Part shown: positions 61,701-64,000 of the stretch, piece after piece
Numbering within the stretch: the stretch's first letter is position 1
Layout: the number at the start of each line of letters is the position of its first letter
Source of the DNA: Syntrophaceae bacterium UBA6109
Lineage (GTDB): Bacteria; Desulfobacterota; Syntrophia; Syntrophales; UBA6109
Reading direction: 5' to 3'
Assembly (NCBI GenBank): GCA_002428445.1
Contig: DIWJ01000019.1
Span: 1 to 64,000, forward strand
Length of the DNA: 64,000 nucleotides
The notes under the pieces: generated by a model
What the model saw: the letters and a program-made list of their open reading frames with translations, nothing else
What the model was told of the DNA's origin: nothing
Database searches by the model: none
Program-made: the position numbers and the translations under genes

Positions 61701-64000
61701 CGGCAAACAGGCTCGTGCAGGCGTTTGACGACAGGCAGATACCGGCGGGTGTTGTGGATGCCGCCGCCGACACGATCACCTACCTGTCGCACGGATTCCT
61801 GAACGGGCAGGCGGTCCGCTATCTCTCCGGCGCTTCCGGCATCGGCGGACTGACGGACGGGCAGATCTATTACATTGCCGTTGTCGATACGGACACGATC
61901 CAGCTGTCTGCGACCGCTCCGACTACGGGCGACACCCTCTATGTGAACGGGACCGATGCGGCGGATATCATCCTGATGCGCGCCAGTTCGAACGCGGCGG
62001 GCAAGGCGTTTGTGGCGGCGCTCAATGCCAATCCCGCAACCGAAGTGCAGAGGGTCAACTACACCAGCGCCATCGACGATCTGATCGTCAATGCCCTGGG
62101 CGGCGACGACAACGTCACCGTGGACGATAACCGAGTCAAGACGCTGATTCTCGGCGGTGCAGGGAATGATACCTTCCAGGTGGGACAGGTCTTCAAGTCG
62201 CTGCGCGAGGCGGCCCTCGCGGGCGTAGCGGCCGACGACGAGTTCGCCACGATCGAGACCACGCGGGGATTCCTCAGCAACGGCGTGAGTTTCCAGACGA
62301 CCTTCGACGGACAGGACGGCAACGACAGCTTTGTCATTTTCCGCAACAAGGGAAGCATCACACTGCTTGGCGGCGCGGGAGACGATTCCTTCACCGTCAG
62401 GGCCTTTGCCGCGGAATCATCGCGGACCAGCATCAGCGGACAGGCGGGCAGGGATTTCGTCCAATACGTCGCAAATGCCGACATCTCGATCGACGGCGGC
62501 GACGGGAACGACACGCTGAAACTCATCGGAACGGAATTTTCCGACGTCTTTGAAGTGACCTGGGACGCCATTTACGGAGCAGGAAGGACCCTGACTTACG
62601 AGAATGTGGAGCAGATCACCATTGACGGCGGCGAAGGCAATGACGAGTTCTATATCCTCAGCACACCTGCGGACGGGAGTATCAGTCTTTACGGAGGGCT
62701 GGGGAGCGACACCTTCATTATCTCCAGCCGCATCTCCGTTGACACCGGCCTGGCGGTCCAGGTGGATGCCGGAGACAGGGACGCCCTTGGCAATGTCGTT
62801 TATCACACGGAAGCGGATCCTGTGGGAAGCCGCACGCTGGACGTGATTCTCGGCCCCATATCGATTTACGGCGGGGAAAGTGACGGGACCAGCGGCGGAC
62901 TGGGCAACGCACTGATTCTCCCCGGTGAAACCAATGTCCCCGCCTCGAGTTACAATGTCGCGGCGTTTACGGGGACGGGCGCAGCCGGGGCAACGGACAG
63001 CATGAAGGTCGAGACGGCCGACCTGGAAGCCGCGGTGGCCGACCTCGGTCTCGCCGACATGAGCAGACTGGTGGGCCGGACTCTTGAAATCGGAGTGGGA
63101 TCCGGACTCGGCAGGTTCTGGAGAATCACGAGTATCGCTGCGGATCCCGGCGATGCCTCTCTGAGCGTCCTTGCCCTGAAGAATCCGTCGACCCTGGCAG
63201 CGGAATGGACAACGCTGCCGAATGCTGCCAGTCAGTATGCCATCACGAACCTTTCGGCCAACTTCTTTGTCGCCGAAGATCAGCAGGTCGATGTGGCCAC
63301 CGTATATGACGACTCGAGCACGACGGCGCAGACGGGAACGCTTACCGCCAGCCGGCTGAGCGGGTTGAACATGGGCGTGAAGGATGCCTCGGGAGCCGTC
63401 ACGAACCCTGCTTTCATCAATTACTTCGGTCTGGAAAATCTCGAAATCTTCCTGGGTTCGGGAGCGGACACCTTCACCGTGACGGGCAGCATGAAGAGAG
63501 ACGACGGTTATCAGACCACCACGGTTGTGAATACCGCCGCCGGCAACGATACGGTCACGGTCACGCTGAATGCCGCCGCCGATGGCTTCTTTGCCCTCAA
63601 TACGGAAGCCGGTGACGATCATGTGGACGCGAGCGCATCGACACTGGCCGTCACCGTCTTCGGCGGTCTGGGCGCCGATACGATCCAGGGCGGTCAAGGC
63701 GGCGACACGATCTTCGGCGACCAGGGGCGGATCGATTACCGCGACGGATCCGGAAACGTCGTCACCCGCCTGGGGTTTGGTCTCACGGACCGCGTGGTCC
63801 TGACCCCCGCGGCTGCGGTTTCGGGATCTGCCGATGTCCCGTTCTTCCAGACGGACGGCGTGAACCGCCAGGCGACGCTGGTCACGGCGCGGGACACAGC
63901 AACGGGAAGCGCTGATATCATCGACGGCGGAGATGGAAACAATATCATCCTCGGCGGTATCGCCGGCGATTCCATTACGACCGGCGCGGGAACCGACCTG
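34778..64000 (+). CDS. Giant LEPR-XLL / DUF4347 / LktA-like / RTX surface adhesin, incomplete at window end
   Basis: At least 9,741 codons with no stop; the frame is still coding (GGNIILGGIAGDS) at base 64000. ATG follows AAAGGGGAG. N to C: basic start; LEPRLLLSAD (32-41); low-complexity linker; DUF4347 (about 149-315); RTX-like part (330-470); alanine/valine-rich beta-repeats in units of about 385-750 residues (762-2370); LktA-like VGVGASVALN repeats (about 2630-3490); about 36 copies of a 54-residue GSG-GNVITN repeat (3493-5770); non-repetitive filamentous-adhesin-like region (about 5780-8300); 120-residue DDTGDAAAN-GLGMG repeats and RTX repeats (8300 on). No Sec signal is seen, so type I export through the upstream TolC protein is likely. 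Function in adhesion or surface-layer formation is inference. Confidence 0.9.
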   Translation, partial: MWGRNGSKKALDRKKKKNTSRTKQRPFQFEALEPRLLLSADVPLPIEDIQGVPGVLPAVVEKAAVTTDEAVRAGDDLNPALRTGPGNGTGAEGVQTEEPVSPAGSGPSEYPLDIPETSAAAAVGSAAGDAATAAAAPWEAESAEGRRELVIVDPSVAHGESLIDALKAERAADAAQLRSSDDPSGAASGPAESEWFIHVLDSGEDGIGQITEILKSYERLDAVHILSHGSQGEMSLGTVSVSQGTLQSRADEIRAWGGSLKSGGDLLLYGCDLASGEAGIEFVQSLASLAGADVAASTDKTGSAESGGDWDLEYQAGAIDAAALFASGDSNYRYLMQDFASTNANETLTGTSDGDRYIFYDNWGTDTVTDPGSSGTDTLDFSHVTSDLTFTIRINDTNTVSVTSGTDSLNTASDIENLIGGSGHDSLILVGSLSDEAIALSFSTITVGGLAFQFSDFESIMIDSGAGADSVTISGNVSLTGDLTILAEAIVVESGKTVDTGSGAITFTASDSENAFNASAAASVNISGAILRGGDIEITATATVTGSSALSPLAVVDVDSSATVAIVNTQITSSGRVKISATSNLTASARAVGILGSLVGADAAAGTAIADSTAIAHLSGTSAVSAAGALSLAATNSVIVTASGDASAAGAGAALGLAVVHETTEAYIDSTGDVSAGDMDVTATGSNIITTTAKASPGGAKNTGATTDSQSKLDEYNAETSDGSVGVAAAVAITDLTRQTKAYINTSAAIGSTDGIDIIATSSDGATTQADGSAASGTVGVGVGVAINVVDADNLAYIDGNSQLTANSISVRALMPSTGSLSAEAISGAGAADVGVAGSLAINIADSASTALIKSGSTVALTGGDGNLTAENMTVNTATAKPANEGAAAGSVGVGASVALNIANTSTSARLENTAILSGANDLSLSATSHNSAITTAKAGGTASGSGGVGIGGAIAISVVNNDTQAVLGSGALLTLTGNLSAVAAHKGSTTTSADGSSGGSSAAVGIALALNAVSDTTLSTTAREISAGGDVTFAAHASAATSAEAKASAAGAEEETAAEADAAAAKKEFDAGTKVAADDDTIELGAGHGFKTGDAVVYSEGTGTAIGGLTDGTTYYVITSGDDKVKLTDTAAHANAGTPTAIDLTSTGDGTQSLTPDAQKGVDNQVNAQKGLADKKAADGGTTGTGETTAPSAETSGGGVSVAAAVGINIATSKAQAYIPASGKVIAVGTLTVSASNNTDATASADGSATGSSSVGIGAAIAINVPILKNEAYIGANADIDAGGLVVEALMTDVDGDTKQEFGAEATSGASGKSVGIAGSLALSILDAESSAVIEGGADVTITGGGDVRLTAENTTVNTVIAKPEGEGAVAGSVGVGASVALNIANTTTKAELEDTAVLTGAHDLTLSATSDNSVITTAKAGGAASGGSGVGIGGAIAISVVSNDTQTVLGSGALQTVTGNLSATATHAGSTTTFADGSAGGSSAGIGIALGLNVVSDTTLATTERNITAGGDVMFAAHSAGASSAGAKASATGAAEESATPDEQGVDKKVGAERGLADKKATESGTKGTGDAAATPAAETSSGGVSVAAAIGVNISKSTAQAYIPASGTVTSGGLVTLSASNNTDATAKADGSATSAGGTSIGAAVAINLVSAVNEAYVGENTTINAEWLTVEAKRTELSGETTGTIGAEAISGASGGKIGIAGSVALNIADSRNEALIKGGSTVTLGGGDVKVIAEGSTDSTVLATAKGASVEPEEEVSAAGDTALITAETLIGTAEGQVTVETAGAGTDDLTFTLRDGSTFMVCLNGAAKVQDIIDKINTAAGVKLVASFDEAKQQIQFTDKTTPTEATGVATSVTQTGSPVFYRRDGGTAVAAPAPGVATESLEFALRVGTGSGRFFVTVAGKTYTGTAAECKAAWLSDIKAAIKAAMVDAGQLAAVDAAVVDVKFIGGNLIFDSSKTMTIWTDTTAGTAGTFKIEAQNASKALDQLGLATTTANTDGTVINGSRITAVAPPDATPVKAGGTLGIGASVGLNISNTTVGAEIADNALIKGIINSLTLSADSITNATTTSTAGGEAGGGSGVGIGGAISIAVLNTDTDAYIGSDAGHVLTLGGDLSATAGHTGAVVTKADGEASGGSAAVGIALALNVVTDSATATTGREIDAAGDVAFEALNAITVTAEAKASAKGAQGEAAKTGIDPSKVDTTDNTIDLGANHGFKTGDAVVYSKGDEGTAVGGLTDGATYYVITSGTTKVKLSDTAAHASAGTDIIDLTSTGTATQSLSPVAPADSKGVDKKVGAERGLADKKATESGKTGTSGAAATPEAKSSDGGVSVAAAIGVNVVVSEANAYIPDDGKVSAGGTLTLRSSNNTDATAKADGSAVDPTVATGIGAAIVVNYADVKNSATIGAGADVTAKGVVIEAAMAREEKPFAAAAVSATRDSIDMGSDNGLQTGDAVVYENGGGSSIGGLTDGQTYYAVMDDTRAFNILPCSIADFEQCLADLGIDPGADVVNTFKTVMSKLGIDIDASLGGNISYKDNWIDLGADHTLKDGDLIIYSKANLLNLGVIDGLKEGATYEVKVIAGTNRIQLLDTTTKAVQDLKFSLENISLFNHKLTIVNPAAVKLAATAEDALEGKTIDLTAGVSGTGQKLIETTHSFRADAKSGAGASKVGVAGSLALNIVTNHTEAVIKSGATVTAGSGDVILNAVNTENDSANAVSKVSGGNVGVGASIALNVLAVNNTRAEIEDTAVLDGGNNLTISADSSHAVWTSVKAGAAGGTAVSPAVAVAYVDDDTTARIGTLSGSTLAPTGNVAVKAEHTGTSRITADASAAGDKVGVGAAVGISIIVDATAAAIGRNVSADGAVAVTSTAAQYSKVDITASAKGNKSKDDGGKSSDETAQTQADSATGGTKTLPKSQDSIDTANTNATSKTSDADGQNGTGSASVGVAAGIGVNWVTSDNTASIADGVHVIAGGALDVRAESETDLATLAVGASISTDSENQDNKTNVGAAVALNVADVSNKALIGGNAVVAADGISVEAVTPAGETNDFTTWALAIGGGKSGNGAAGSAGINVLIMDTEASAGAGAHLTSQDGIAIEATNAIAYQNIAGGAGVGKKAGVGIAIAANVITQNTDAFIGANAHADAEEMLSVDADSSIVPLTLNIPLLESVSPEISSIAAGGGVSTSSEGKAAVGGSAVVDVFIQKTHAYIGNGAQINATSGFTHGANQGIVIDADGTTRIVNGAGGLAVALGGKGVGIALDVGVIAKETQAYIGNSAKIVADKGVTISADSTENITSVAVSAGISKDDGVAGSIAVFVLTGDTRAAIEGETGKITTVNAGGNLALSAADASDLNTIAFTVAAAGKTAVGAAGAVNIITNDIVSEIAGSTVTSGGNVSVSATSTPIIRSLGIGASGSGEKAVSVAALGNVIVDKVHALVSDGSTITATGNVTLSARDEAGFIIPAWMIDSEKQTELNAALEDSPIDLSSNILAINVSIAGSGQKAVSVALMGNVVTNDIRSEIAGSTVRAGVNAAGTILNAASDLSLTSYSKAGILAISVGVGASGDLAVQGTAFGNVITNTVEASITAGSTVRAADQALLAATDDSSIRSLGLSIAASGSNAISGIIGANVITNEVAARISGSTISSGGALGLAALTDSDIMAFAGGVAASGSTAVQVTLAGNIITNKTRALVENEGGTRSNVNAGGAVSLSAKDSSTIDSLAFGVAGSGSTAVGVALAANVIVNTIETRIAGTTLATGSTLSVTSESSAIIRALAIGIAGSGSAAVQVSALGNAIANTVTAAISGGSIVTAAGNVTILAKDIAPSLIPDWMVPADRSAELNGNLDGSPIDLDGNILAVMVSVAASGSVAVNVALVGNVITNAIEAEISGSTVTSTAGAVDIDALSKAGIMALTIGVAGSGSVAVNATGYGNVITNSVGALISGGSAVTAGGLVDLTAMDQSMIRSLGISVAGSGAVSVGALIAANVITNTVRAQISGSTVDSGSTLNLYAENQSNIMGLTVGVAGSGAAAVLLSLSGNVIVNTTLAGMVNEGGTLSDVEATGAVTLSAKDTSEINALAIGVSGTGGGAVGVALAANVITNRVGTYITGTTLDTNSTLGLVSESSAIIRSLAIGVSGSGGFAVQVTAMGNVIVNTVTAVISGSSVVTAAGDITLTATDKAPSLIPLMNAIGSLIPDDNPNPNDGNKTTKDKLNDALAGSPIDPNANILALMVSVAGTGGVAVNGAFSGNVIMNTIEAQISASTVHSTGGKIDLDAQSKAGIVALTVGVAGSGAVAVNATGFGNVIANTAVASINRGSHVETDAGFIELTASDSSLIRSLGVSVAGTGGIAVGALIGANVIANTIIAEIAGSTVDSASTLNLKADNLSNIMGLTVGVAGSGAGAGVLSLSANVITNTTEAGITTGTGIAHSLTGVTEAKKEFDPNADVSIAGDAITFGTAHGFDTGDALIYGNKGGRAIAGLDEGATYYAIVVNDATIKLAASKSDALDGTAINLAGVDATGAALTTAANAKKQFDPQSKVNLTDDTVDLGVGHGIVTGDSLVYSRGGGADITGLLDGKTYYAIVNDATGKIKLAASNADALSGNAINLSAVNAVKATITPVADTKKQFNPLTRVNLTDNTIDLGTGHGLDTGDALVYSSGRGTAITGLTDGATYYAIVDQGSGKIKLAASKAAAGAGAWIDLTGLDMTGSNVDAGGAISLSAKDTSEINTLSIGVAGTGVGALGVGLAANVITNTVGTFIHGSAVDTSSTLGLTSDSSAIIRTLAIGVAGSGGFAVQVTAMGNVIANTVTSEIGYGSTVTAAGNITLASTDKAPSVLPLMDAIGSLVPNDNAGADGETSKKKLEDALAGSPIDPTANILAINISVAGTGGVAVNGAFTGNVIMNTVKAEISGSTVHSNSGKIDLDAQSRAGILALTVGVAGSGAAAVNATGFGNVITNTVEASIRSGSHVHTLAGVIDLTAADASLIRSMGVSIAGTGGIAAGALLGANVITNTIAAQISGSAVASASSLNLAASSTASIMGFTFGVAGSGAGAGLLSLSANVITNTVKAGIISASDVDASGAVTISANDSSTIDALAFGVAGSGGAAIGAAISANVVHNTIQTFISGSAVDSTNSSIALAATSSSAIRSVTIGVSGSGGFALQVTAVGNVIDNTIASVISGNSTVTAKNDITLLATDTKPGSYSALATPADQQAKIDAAMIDSPVTLANTNILSIVVGVAGSGLGAVNVTLVGNDISNAITANIIGSTVASTAGKVELSALSSAGIIGVTAGVAASGGVSVNATGLGNTIRNNVEASIKGGSTVTAQGSIIQSALDTSKITSVGLSFAGAAGVAVGAIVAINDIGNTLSADINASAATSGAAIQLSALANAGIFSFVGGVAAAGLGAGNLSLAVNNIHNTVDASIISSANVQAAGNIELSAADSSTTDSIAVGLSAAGGGALGAAVSKNTIGNGVHTAVTGSTVTSSGNISLLSRSIPVIRSFAAGVGISGWFSGQASVTTNTIANTVDAIFTNSTVTASGSVNLTASDKAPTTVTTGANAVTTKIIGSLEGHTVDSNANIVAFAGNIAGSGGAAIGAAVVTNSVGNQIKAEIVSSTVTSTASHITVSAVSQTRVAGLAAGFSAGGFAGLNASVVTDSITTDTTADIRGGSIISAGGNISVSATSSDKIDSLTFSLAASIGAGLGGAVIEDTVSSDTLAYVNGTSSAAKAKILAADQVSITAQSTRTVNGLSIGASLGTVAAGAQVAHATLGGSTKAYTGSYAEIGKTSGSSDVTSLQIDAVSTDSATSKAYGLAVGIGAGTGNEAKTLIHPDVEAYVDNSCVRVSGDIDVAASAVEAAAAETYGVSAGLLAVGVSLAEATVSTDVKAYVGGSGSTIQAGRLFVSSALSYPDGGYAARTYASGSSGGLVGVNATESTASNTGTVTSYVADRTTLVMGDAVDIRATGDSNQKAESDSNAYGIVAAGGNVSDAVSNVTTNAYLGNGVSITGASAIGGLTDGGTYYVVLDSVRPFNPATAVSGDWINLGAGHGLQTGDSVVYSTAAGNTAVGGLTSGTTYLVDVSGNSVRLKNASTGAVITLNAAAATGTSHRFDIVKPRQVKLATTFARATAPTPTAINLTAPAVFSSDHSLTPAQASVSVPVIFAPAAALNAAADTITVGPASGLYTGQAVVYSKGDGPSLSIFAGGDETNFARSEAGSGGLVAGSGAESNVTAVSATTAAIADDPNTGDAVRTQLNVASIAIRSEHTARFDSQTDTIQASAFGFSGSWATNTVTATVDAKVGNNALITTRNLTVDAVNTTRKNLLAAGEYNVKAGSGGVIQGNAAESETDIANRTHAVVGSDANITVAGNVYNPGEFRLTAYNDVEGYDDVKLDSGGLIVGSGATSAIRADVNDATASIGDRARVTTVGDVNLETLTRGVLKVEPQVHTYGLASAAVIDGMARIHNNNQVQIGANAFVESLGAVNLLAGRDHDGVMNYFHVTSHGDELNASVIPISDLGSHGEIIQNHGISVAAGASVRSARDANLLTELNGNAEIWAYGSGKNWMTAVASGIDSMLGSSGISEEMKGGTSTLEAHGTVTVNGAVEVGFLKNQALVIDVNGNAATQTDGITFSATEESLALNLIQERQHWYDLKAEYAGDAVSVAAYQAEINRVEQQMRDLGLSSTAPDGSTVYSGSFIVPYLVIDDIWAQSGTINVWADNFYGSGQLKAPGDVSVTITNNSPSYLRVNRITIPDNAGGQVRFNSQAVTTNAQIRDINADPLLGTTGFGTFVTATTGPAPTITITSNFNVDDPPYSTDPDYADVRTPNIELAGDINAILATVTVTGEGSIISQGSINAATLIISTGADFVQAYTDSLFNAGGNPGTMWQNVANITQSAKTDQSAVNANAGGTALQQAVYAALHTASPSNIIAANNIYISAKYLNINGTIQSGIADRTVTVTAAEQAKIDAAETAYAQYRAGSRAAAASTVSANGLTTDDYKYFKLPNASGENIDVFWNAEQNRLELGAVKIEGGYIELYGQVVSTGNGQINVMDGYGRIVIDNQTAWDLVTGTIDTGRGVEGLLRMTDTSPDYLSGGKPRVTEYRYANGQVLKYVYAAGGSDATPDATAGRSSTYTPMSEMRYYWSNGQDYSTKVTTTYGKSGWLGIDALCADPSNVVDGPYRTNVGEIRRLQEAEYVADSGSAGADYSYDYRQITTGPETTQRQTWEESTWYGKTTYYVKESITTPQKDIHAHSIRADRSINISFIGYEAGDANIETKVTSGGGILLGGSIQNAQGTTTLDSGRQIQLVNDAAVVGGRNIILDAGTGIGADKALRTNVTDSYSGSLKATSASGNIRIEEVSGDLKVDQVTTAKTGGDVTLTAYGDILGKDSANLVQGGKVTLTATYGGIGSLGASGTASAPGAGAQALRLDTGDKDRDVLTASALEDISLTEINGALRLNSVATQGSVRVVVEAGALADGNTVEVKDTRTEAQLLSLYDKMLATEATAGESINATVAAYEGVKTRDYHAYWRYRNSFGGSYDAAQAVALSTAEEAWYRDYYAEQGLTAAQVDAAITTLENKRTAEYHTLHKTYGDITATYDAAWAYDVDDAALHARIGSGAVSGGAIELTKHVYTTGQAVVYHSGGGAIAGLTDGTTYYVAVDAADPSRIRLAATQADANAGTTIALAWSSGAAHWFSDGDVLRQRAAWSESQLKNSMSASILRPKTIPGTTATTEDPNIIGADVALVVSGQIGTAEGQVDINLPLTAGLSDAQKIALAAAERQDVTFYDTAGNVMAADDSGKTASRVSINLKEDVDVKASGKLSASAGTGAYLGTDQTADLKLDRVTSSGQVRVKVQGSIINARTDGAYNIQSNGLIIEAETGFIGTSAKPVLVDMTGTGSLVARANSDIYLRETSGDLKVSEVYAGSSVDLRADGSLLDADNDDATTGYWNVYAPTAFLQAGTNGTIGVSANFLEVDISGVIDAQSGQSLWLHEVTGDMHVGLVKSTSADVTLTAAASILDTGDNAADVVGDNVILTAEFGTIGASGDDLDIDTAFSGAGTLTAASEFNTYIIETLGSLSLNSVATNAGTAFIAAPAGSILNGRTSGANVTSGKTYLFASQNIGAADKPITTTVGNIEGKATTGTTWVTNAAPLTVGGVVAGDDPGFQGGGDVNITAGCPIVVSENIITEGAIILTASDTAAAGDDLTILSGVTVRSTTSQVMLRVGDNVILEAGSTVQAVNKVTIDGDYGNADAGVGATMSLLGTITGSELEVNGNADGDTVTITNVTTPTTISTLAGSDTVHVLATAAAMTVYGGDGADALNMRTVGAATTVDGGAGDDIINVGTRAGIDSVDGNVNGIGARLTVAGGTGTDTLNVDDTGDAAANTMTLRSTELVGLGMSAGIGYGTLETVNVRLGSGGDTLTIESTHTQATNFYMNAGTDTVNIRTVSGVTTVDAGAGNDTVNAGTNAPGTSGTLNQIGALLTVNGSGDSDTLNVDDTADAAANTGVLTSTRLTGLGMGDADQSAVNAAAGITYGTIEILNISLGSGGDTFTFDSTSASTSTTVDTLAGADAINVHRVDAATVVNAGTGDDIVHVHNAANKVNEISGLLTLRGDAGNNLLNVDDSGDAEGNTAVMTATRITGFGMGNADQNAVIASLGIDYDLFDTLNVRLGSGLNSLDVADTHVRLTNIYGGSGKDVVVFGALSGMTNLYGGAGDDEITADKLPSLTSINGGGVRNTLNVDGQAGNDIYTVNYDGSGDYLINIDDTGATPAVVDLTGTGTGQLVAPDEKLFDPAAAVNVADNTIALDAGDYSTGQMVYYETIDGANTKIAGLENKYYYYVIKVNATTIQLAATAADASSSKEIDLTAAGTGAAHRLTKAFDPSSAVDAAADTVTLSAHGYATGQMVKYLNSGSGYNNIGGLQDGQVYYIVKVDDNTVKFALTRADAVKATPVTIDLTGPGTGTANRLVQAFDDRQIPAGVVDAAADTITYLSHGFLNGQAVRYLSGASGIGGLTDGQIYYIAVVDTDTIQLSATAPTTGDTLYVNGTDAADIILMRASSNAAGKAFVAALNANPATEVQRVNYTSAIDDLIVNALGGDDNVTVDDNRVKTLILGGAGNDTFQVGQVFKSLREAALAGVAADDEFATIETTRGFLSNGVSFQTTFDGQDGNDSFVIFRNKGSITLLGGAGDDSFTVRAFAAESSRTSISGQAGRDFVQYVANADISIDGGDGNDTLKLIGTEFSDVFEVTWDAIYGAGRTLTYENVEQITIDGGEGNDEFYILSTPADGSISLYGGLGSDTFIISSRISVDTGLAVQVDAGDRDALGNVVYHTEADPVGSRTLDVILGPISIYGGESDGTSGGLGNALILPGETNVPASSYNVAAFTGTGAAGATDSMKVETADLEAAVADLGLADMSRLVGRTLEIGVGSGLGRFWRITSIAADPGDASLSVLALKNPSTLAAEWTTLPNAASQYAITNLSANFFVAEDQQVDVATVYDDSSTTAQTGTLTASRLSGLNMGVKDASGAVTNPAFINYFGLENLEIFLGSGADTFTVTGSMKRDDGYQTTTVVNTAAGNDTVTVTLNAAADGFFALNTEAGDDHVDASASTLAVTVFGGLGADTIQGGQGGDTIFGDQGRIDYRDGSGNVVTRLGFGLTDRVVLTPAAAVSGSADVPFFQTDGVNRQATLVTARDTATGSADIIDGGDGNNIILGGIAGDSITTGAGTDL
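34871..34900 (+). other. LEPR-XLL motif of the giant protein
   Basis: Residues 32-41 read LEPRLLLSAD, just after a strongly basic stretch (KKKKNTSRTKQR). This short N-terminal signature marks very large repetitive bacterial surface proteins. It probably has a role in targeting or N-terminal processing, but none is proven. It also confirms the start codon. Confidence 0.85.
35222..35713 (+). other. DUF4347 domain of the giant protein
   Basis: Residues about 149-312: LVIVDPSVAHGESL, VLDSGEDGIGQITEILKSY, AVHILSHGSQGEMSLG (H228), LLLYGCDLASGEAG (C271) and AASTDKTGSAESGGDWDLE. This order is characteristic of DUF4347, found near the N-terminus of giant adhesins. The His-Gly and Gly-Cys pair, each after a hydrophobic strand, resembles the catalytic layout of caspase-fold (clan CD) peptidases. 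Peptidase activity is a hypothesis. Confidence 0.8.
38258..38375 (+). repeat. Charged KGVDKK-GLADKKA linker, first of three copies
   Basis: A hydrophilic segment KGVDNQVNAQKGLADKKA followed by a Gly/Thr/Glu-rich stretch. Near copies start at 39413 (QGVDKKVGAERGLADKKA) and 41657 (KGVDKKVGAERGLADKKA). Each is followed directly by GGVSVAAAIGVN. In copies 1 and 3 a GHG/TGD module lies just before it. The segments look like flexible, charged hinges between beta-rich units. Confidence 0.8.
40097..40380 (+). other. Inserted segment resembling a flagellin hook-IN motif
   Basis: Residues about 1774-1868: TAEGQVTVETAGAGTDDLTF, TLRDGSTFMVCLNGAAKVQDIIDKINTAAG and LVASFDEAKQQIQFTDKT. The pattern 'DG..F.V.L.GA..VQDIIDKIN.AAG..V.AS.D.....I.F.D.T' matches the small beta-alpha IN domain of flagellins and hook-associated proteins. 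It interrupts the regular repeat of region 1 and is followed by a second unusual stretch (to about 40800, including ECKAAWLSDIKAAIKAAM). Confidence 0.5.
45254..52090 (+). repeat. Nested repeats, region 2 of the giant protein (about 36 copies of a 54-residue unit)
   Basis: The basic unit is close to IRSLxIGVAGSGSxAV, xxxGNVITNTVxAxISGS, TVxSxGxLxLxAxDxS, usually 52-58 residues. Six such units plus a hydrophilic linker (APSLIP... SPIDxxxN) form a super-unit. The linker's NILA/NIVA ends fall at 45254, 46352, 47465, 49418, 50483 and 51530, spacings 1098, 1113, 1953, 1065 and 1047 bp. The 1953-bp unit carries an extra 0.84 kb of GHG/TGD modules. The regular beta-strand/turn pattern suggests a long beta-solenoid stalk. 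Confidence 0.88.
48101..48905 (+). repeat. Three tandem GHG/TGD modules inserted in region 2
   Basis: Modules start at 48101, 48380 and 48662 (279 and 282 bp apart). Each runs KKxFxPxxxV, DxIxLGxGHGxxTGDxLVY, GLxDGxTYYAIV, KLAASxxDAxxGxxINL. They interrupt a 54-residue repeat between TNTTEAGI and AISLSAKDTSEI, which in the other super-units are joined by a short linker. Related single modules lie near 37982, 41390, 42098, 42398, 52822, 53288 (partial), 57640, 61178, 61448 and 61727. Confidence 0.85.
52600..59500 (+). other. Non-repetitive filamentous-adhesin-like region of the giant protein
   Basis: About 2,300 residues with little internal repetition and more aromatic and charged residues than the flanks. 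Landmarks include SGWLGIDALCADPSNVVDGP, WYGKTTYYVKESITTPQKDI, ITSNFNVDDPPYSTDPDY and EGGYIELYGQVVSTGNGQI. Long stretches read like the beta-helix 'GSIINA / GDVTLTA / GTIG' pattern of filamentous haemagglutinin and LktA-like adhesins. This is the part most likely to carry a specific binding function. Family assignment is by pattern only. Confidence 0.55.
59750..60870 (+). repeat. DDTGDAAANT-GLGMG repeats of the giant protein
   Basis: Units of about 120-127 residues: LTVxGGxGxDTLNVDDTGDAAANT, LTSTxLTGLGMG, ITYGTLETLNVxLGSGGDTxTIxST and TTVDAGAGDDxVNVG. The VDD positions are 59933, 60293 and 60674 (360 and 381 bp apart). A fourth, diverged copy occurs near 63288-63560 (DDSSTTAQTGTLTASRLSGLNMG). 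The Asp/Gly-rich turns resemble RTX calcium-binding motifs. Confidence 0.82.
60880..64000 (+). repeat. RTX-like (GGxGxDxxx) calcium-binding clusters of the giant protein
   Basis: Short runs of haemolysin-type nonapeptides occur at about 60880-60970 (YGGSGKDVVVFG, YGGAGDDEITA), 62090-62165 (LGGDDNVTVDD, LGGAGNDTFQV), 62360-62400, 62485-62520, 62625-62710, 63655-63720 (FGGLGADTIQGGQGGDTIFG) and 63925-63990. Three more GHG/TGD modules lie at 61178-61950. In known type I secretion cargo, such repeats fold on calcium outside the cell and lie just before the C-terminal export signal, so the protein's end may not be far beyond 64000. Confidence 0.8.

Noticed and set aside
52133..61792. A 3,219-codon open frame on the minus strand
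   Set aside because: It lies in exact codon register opposite the giant adhesin. Its translation is arginine/glycine/valine-rich with no domain, as expected when TTA, CTA and TCA are absent from the sense strand. It is kept only as a codon-use signal.
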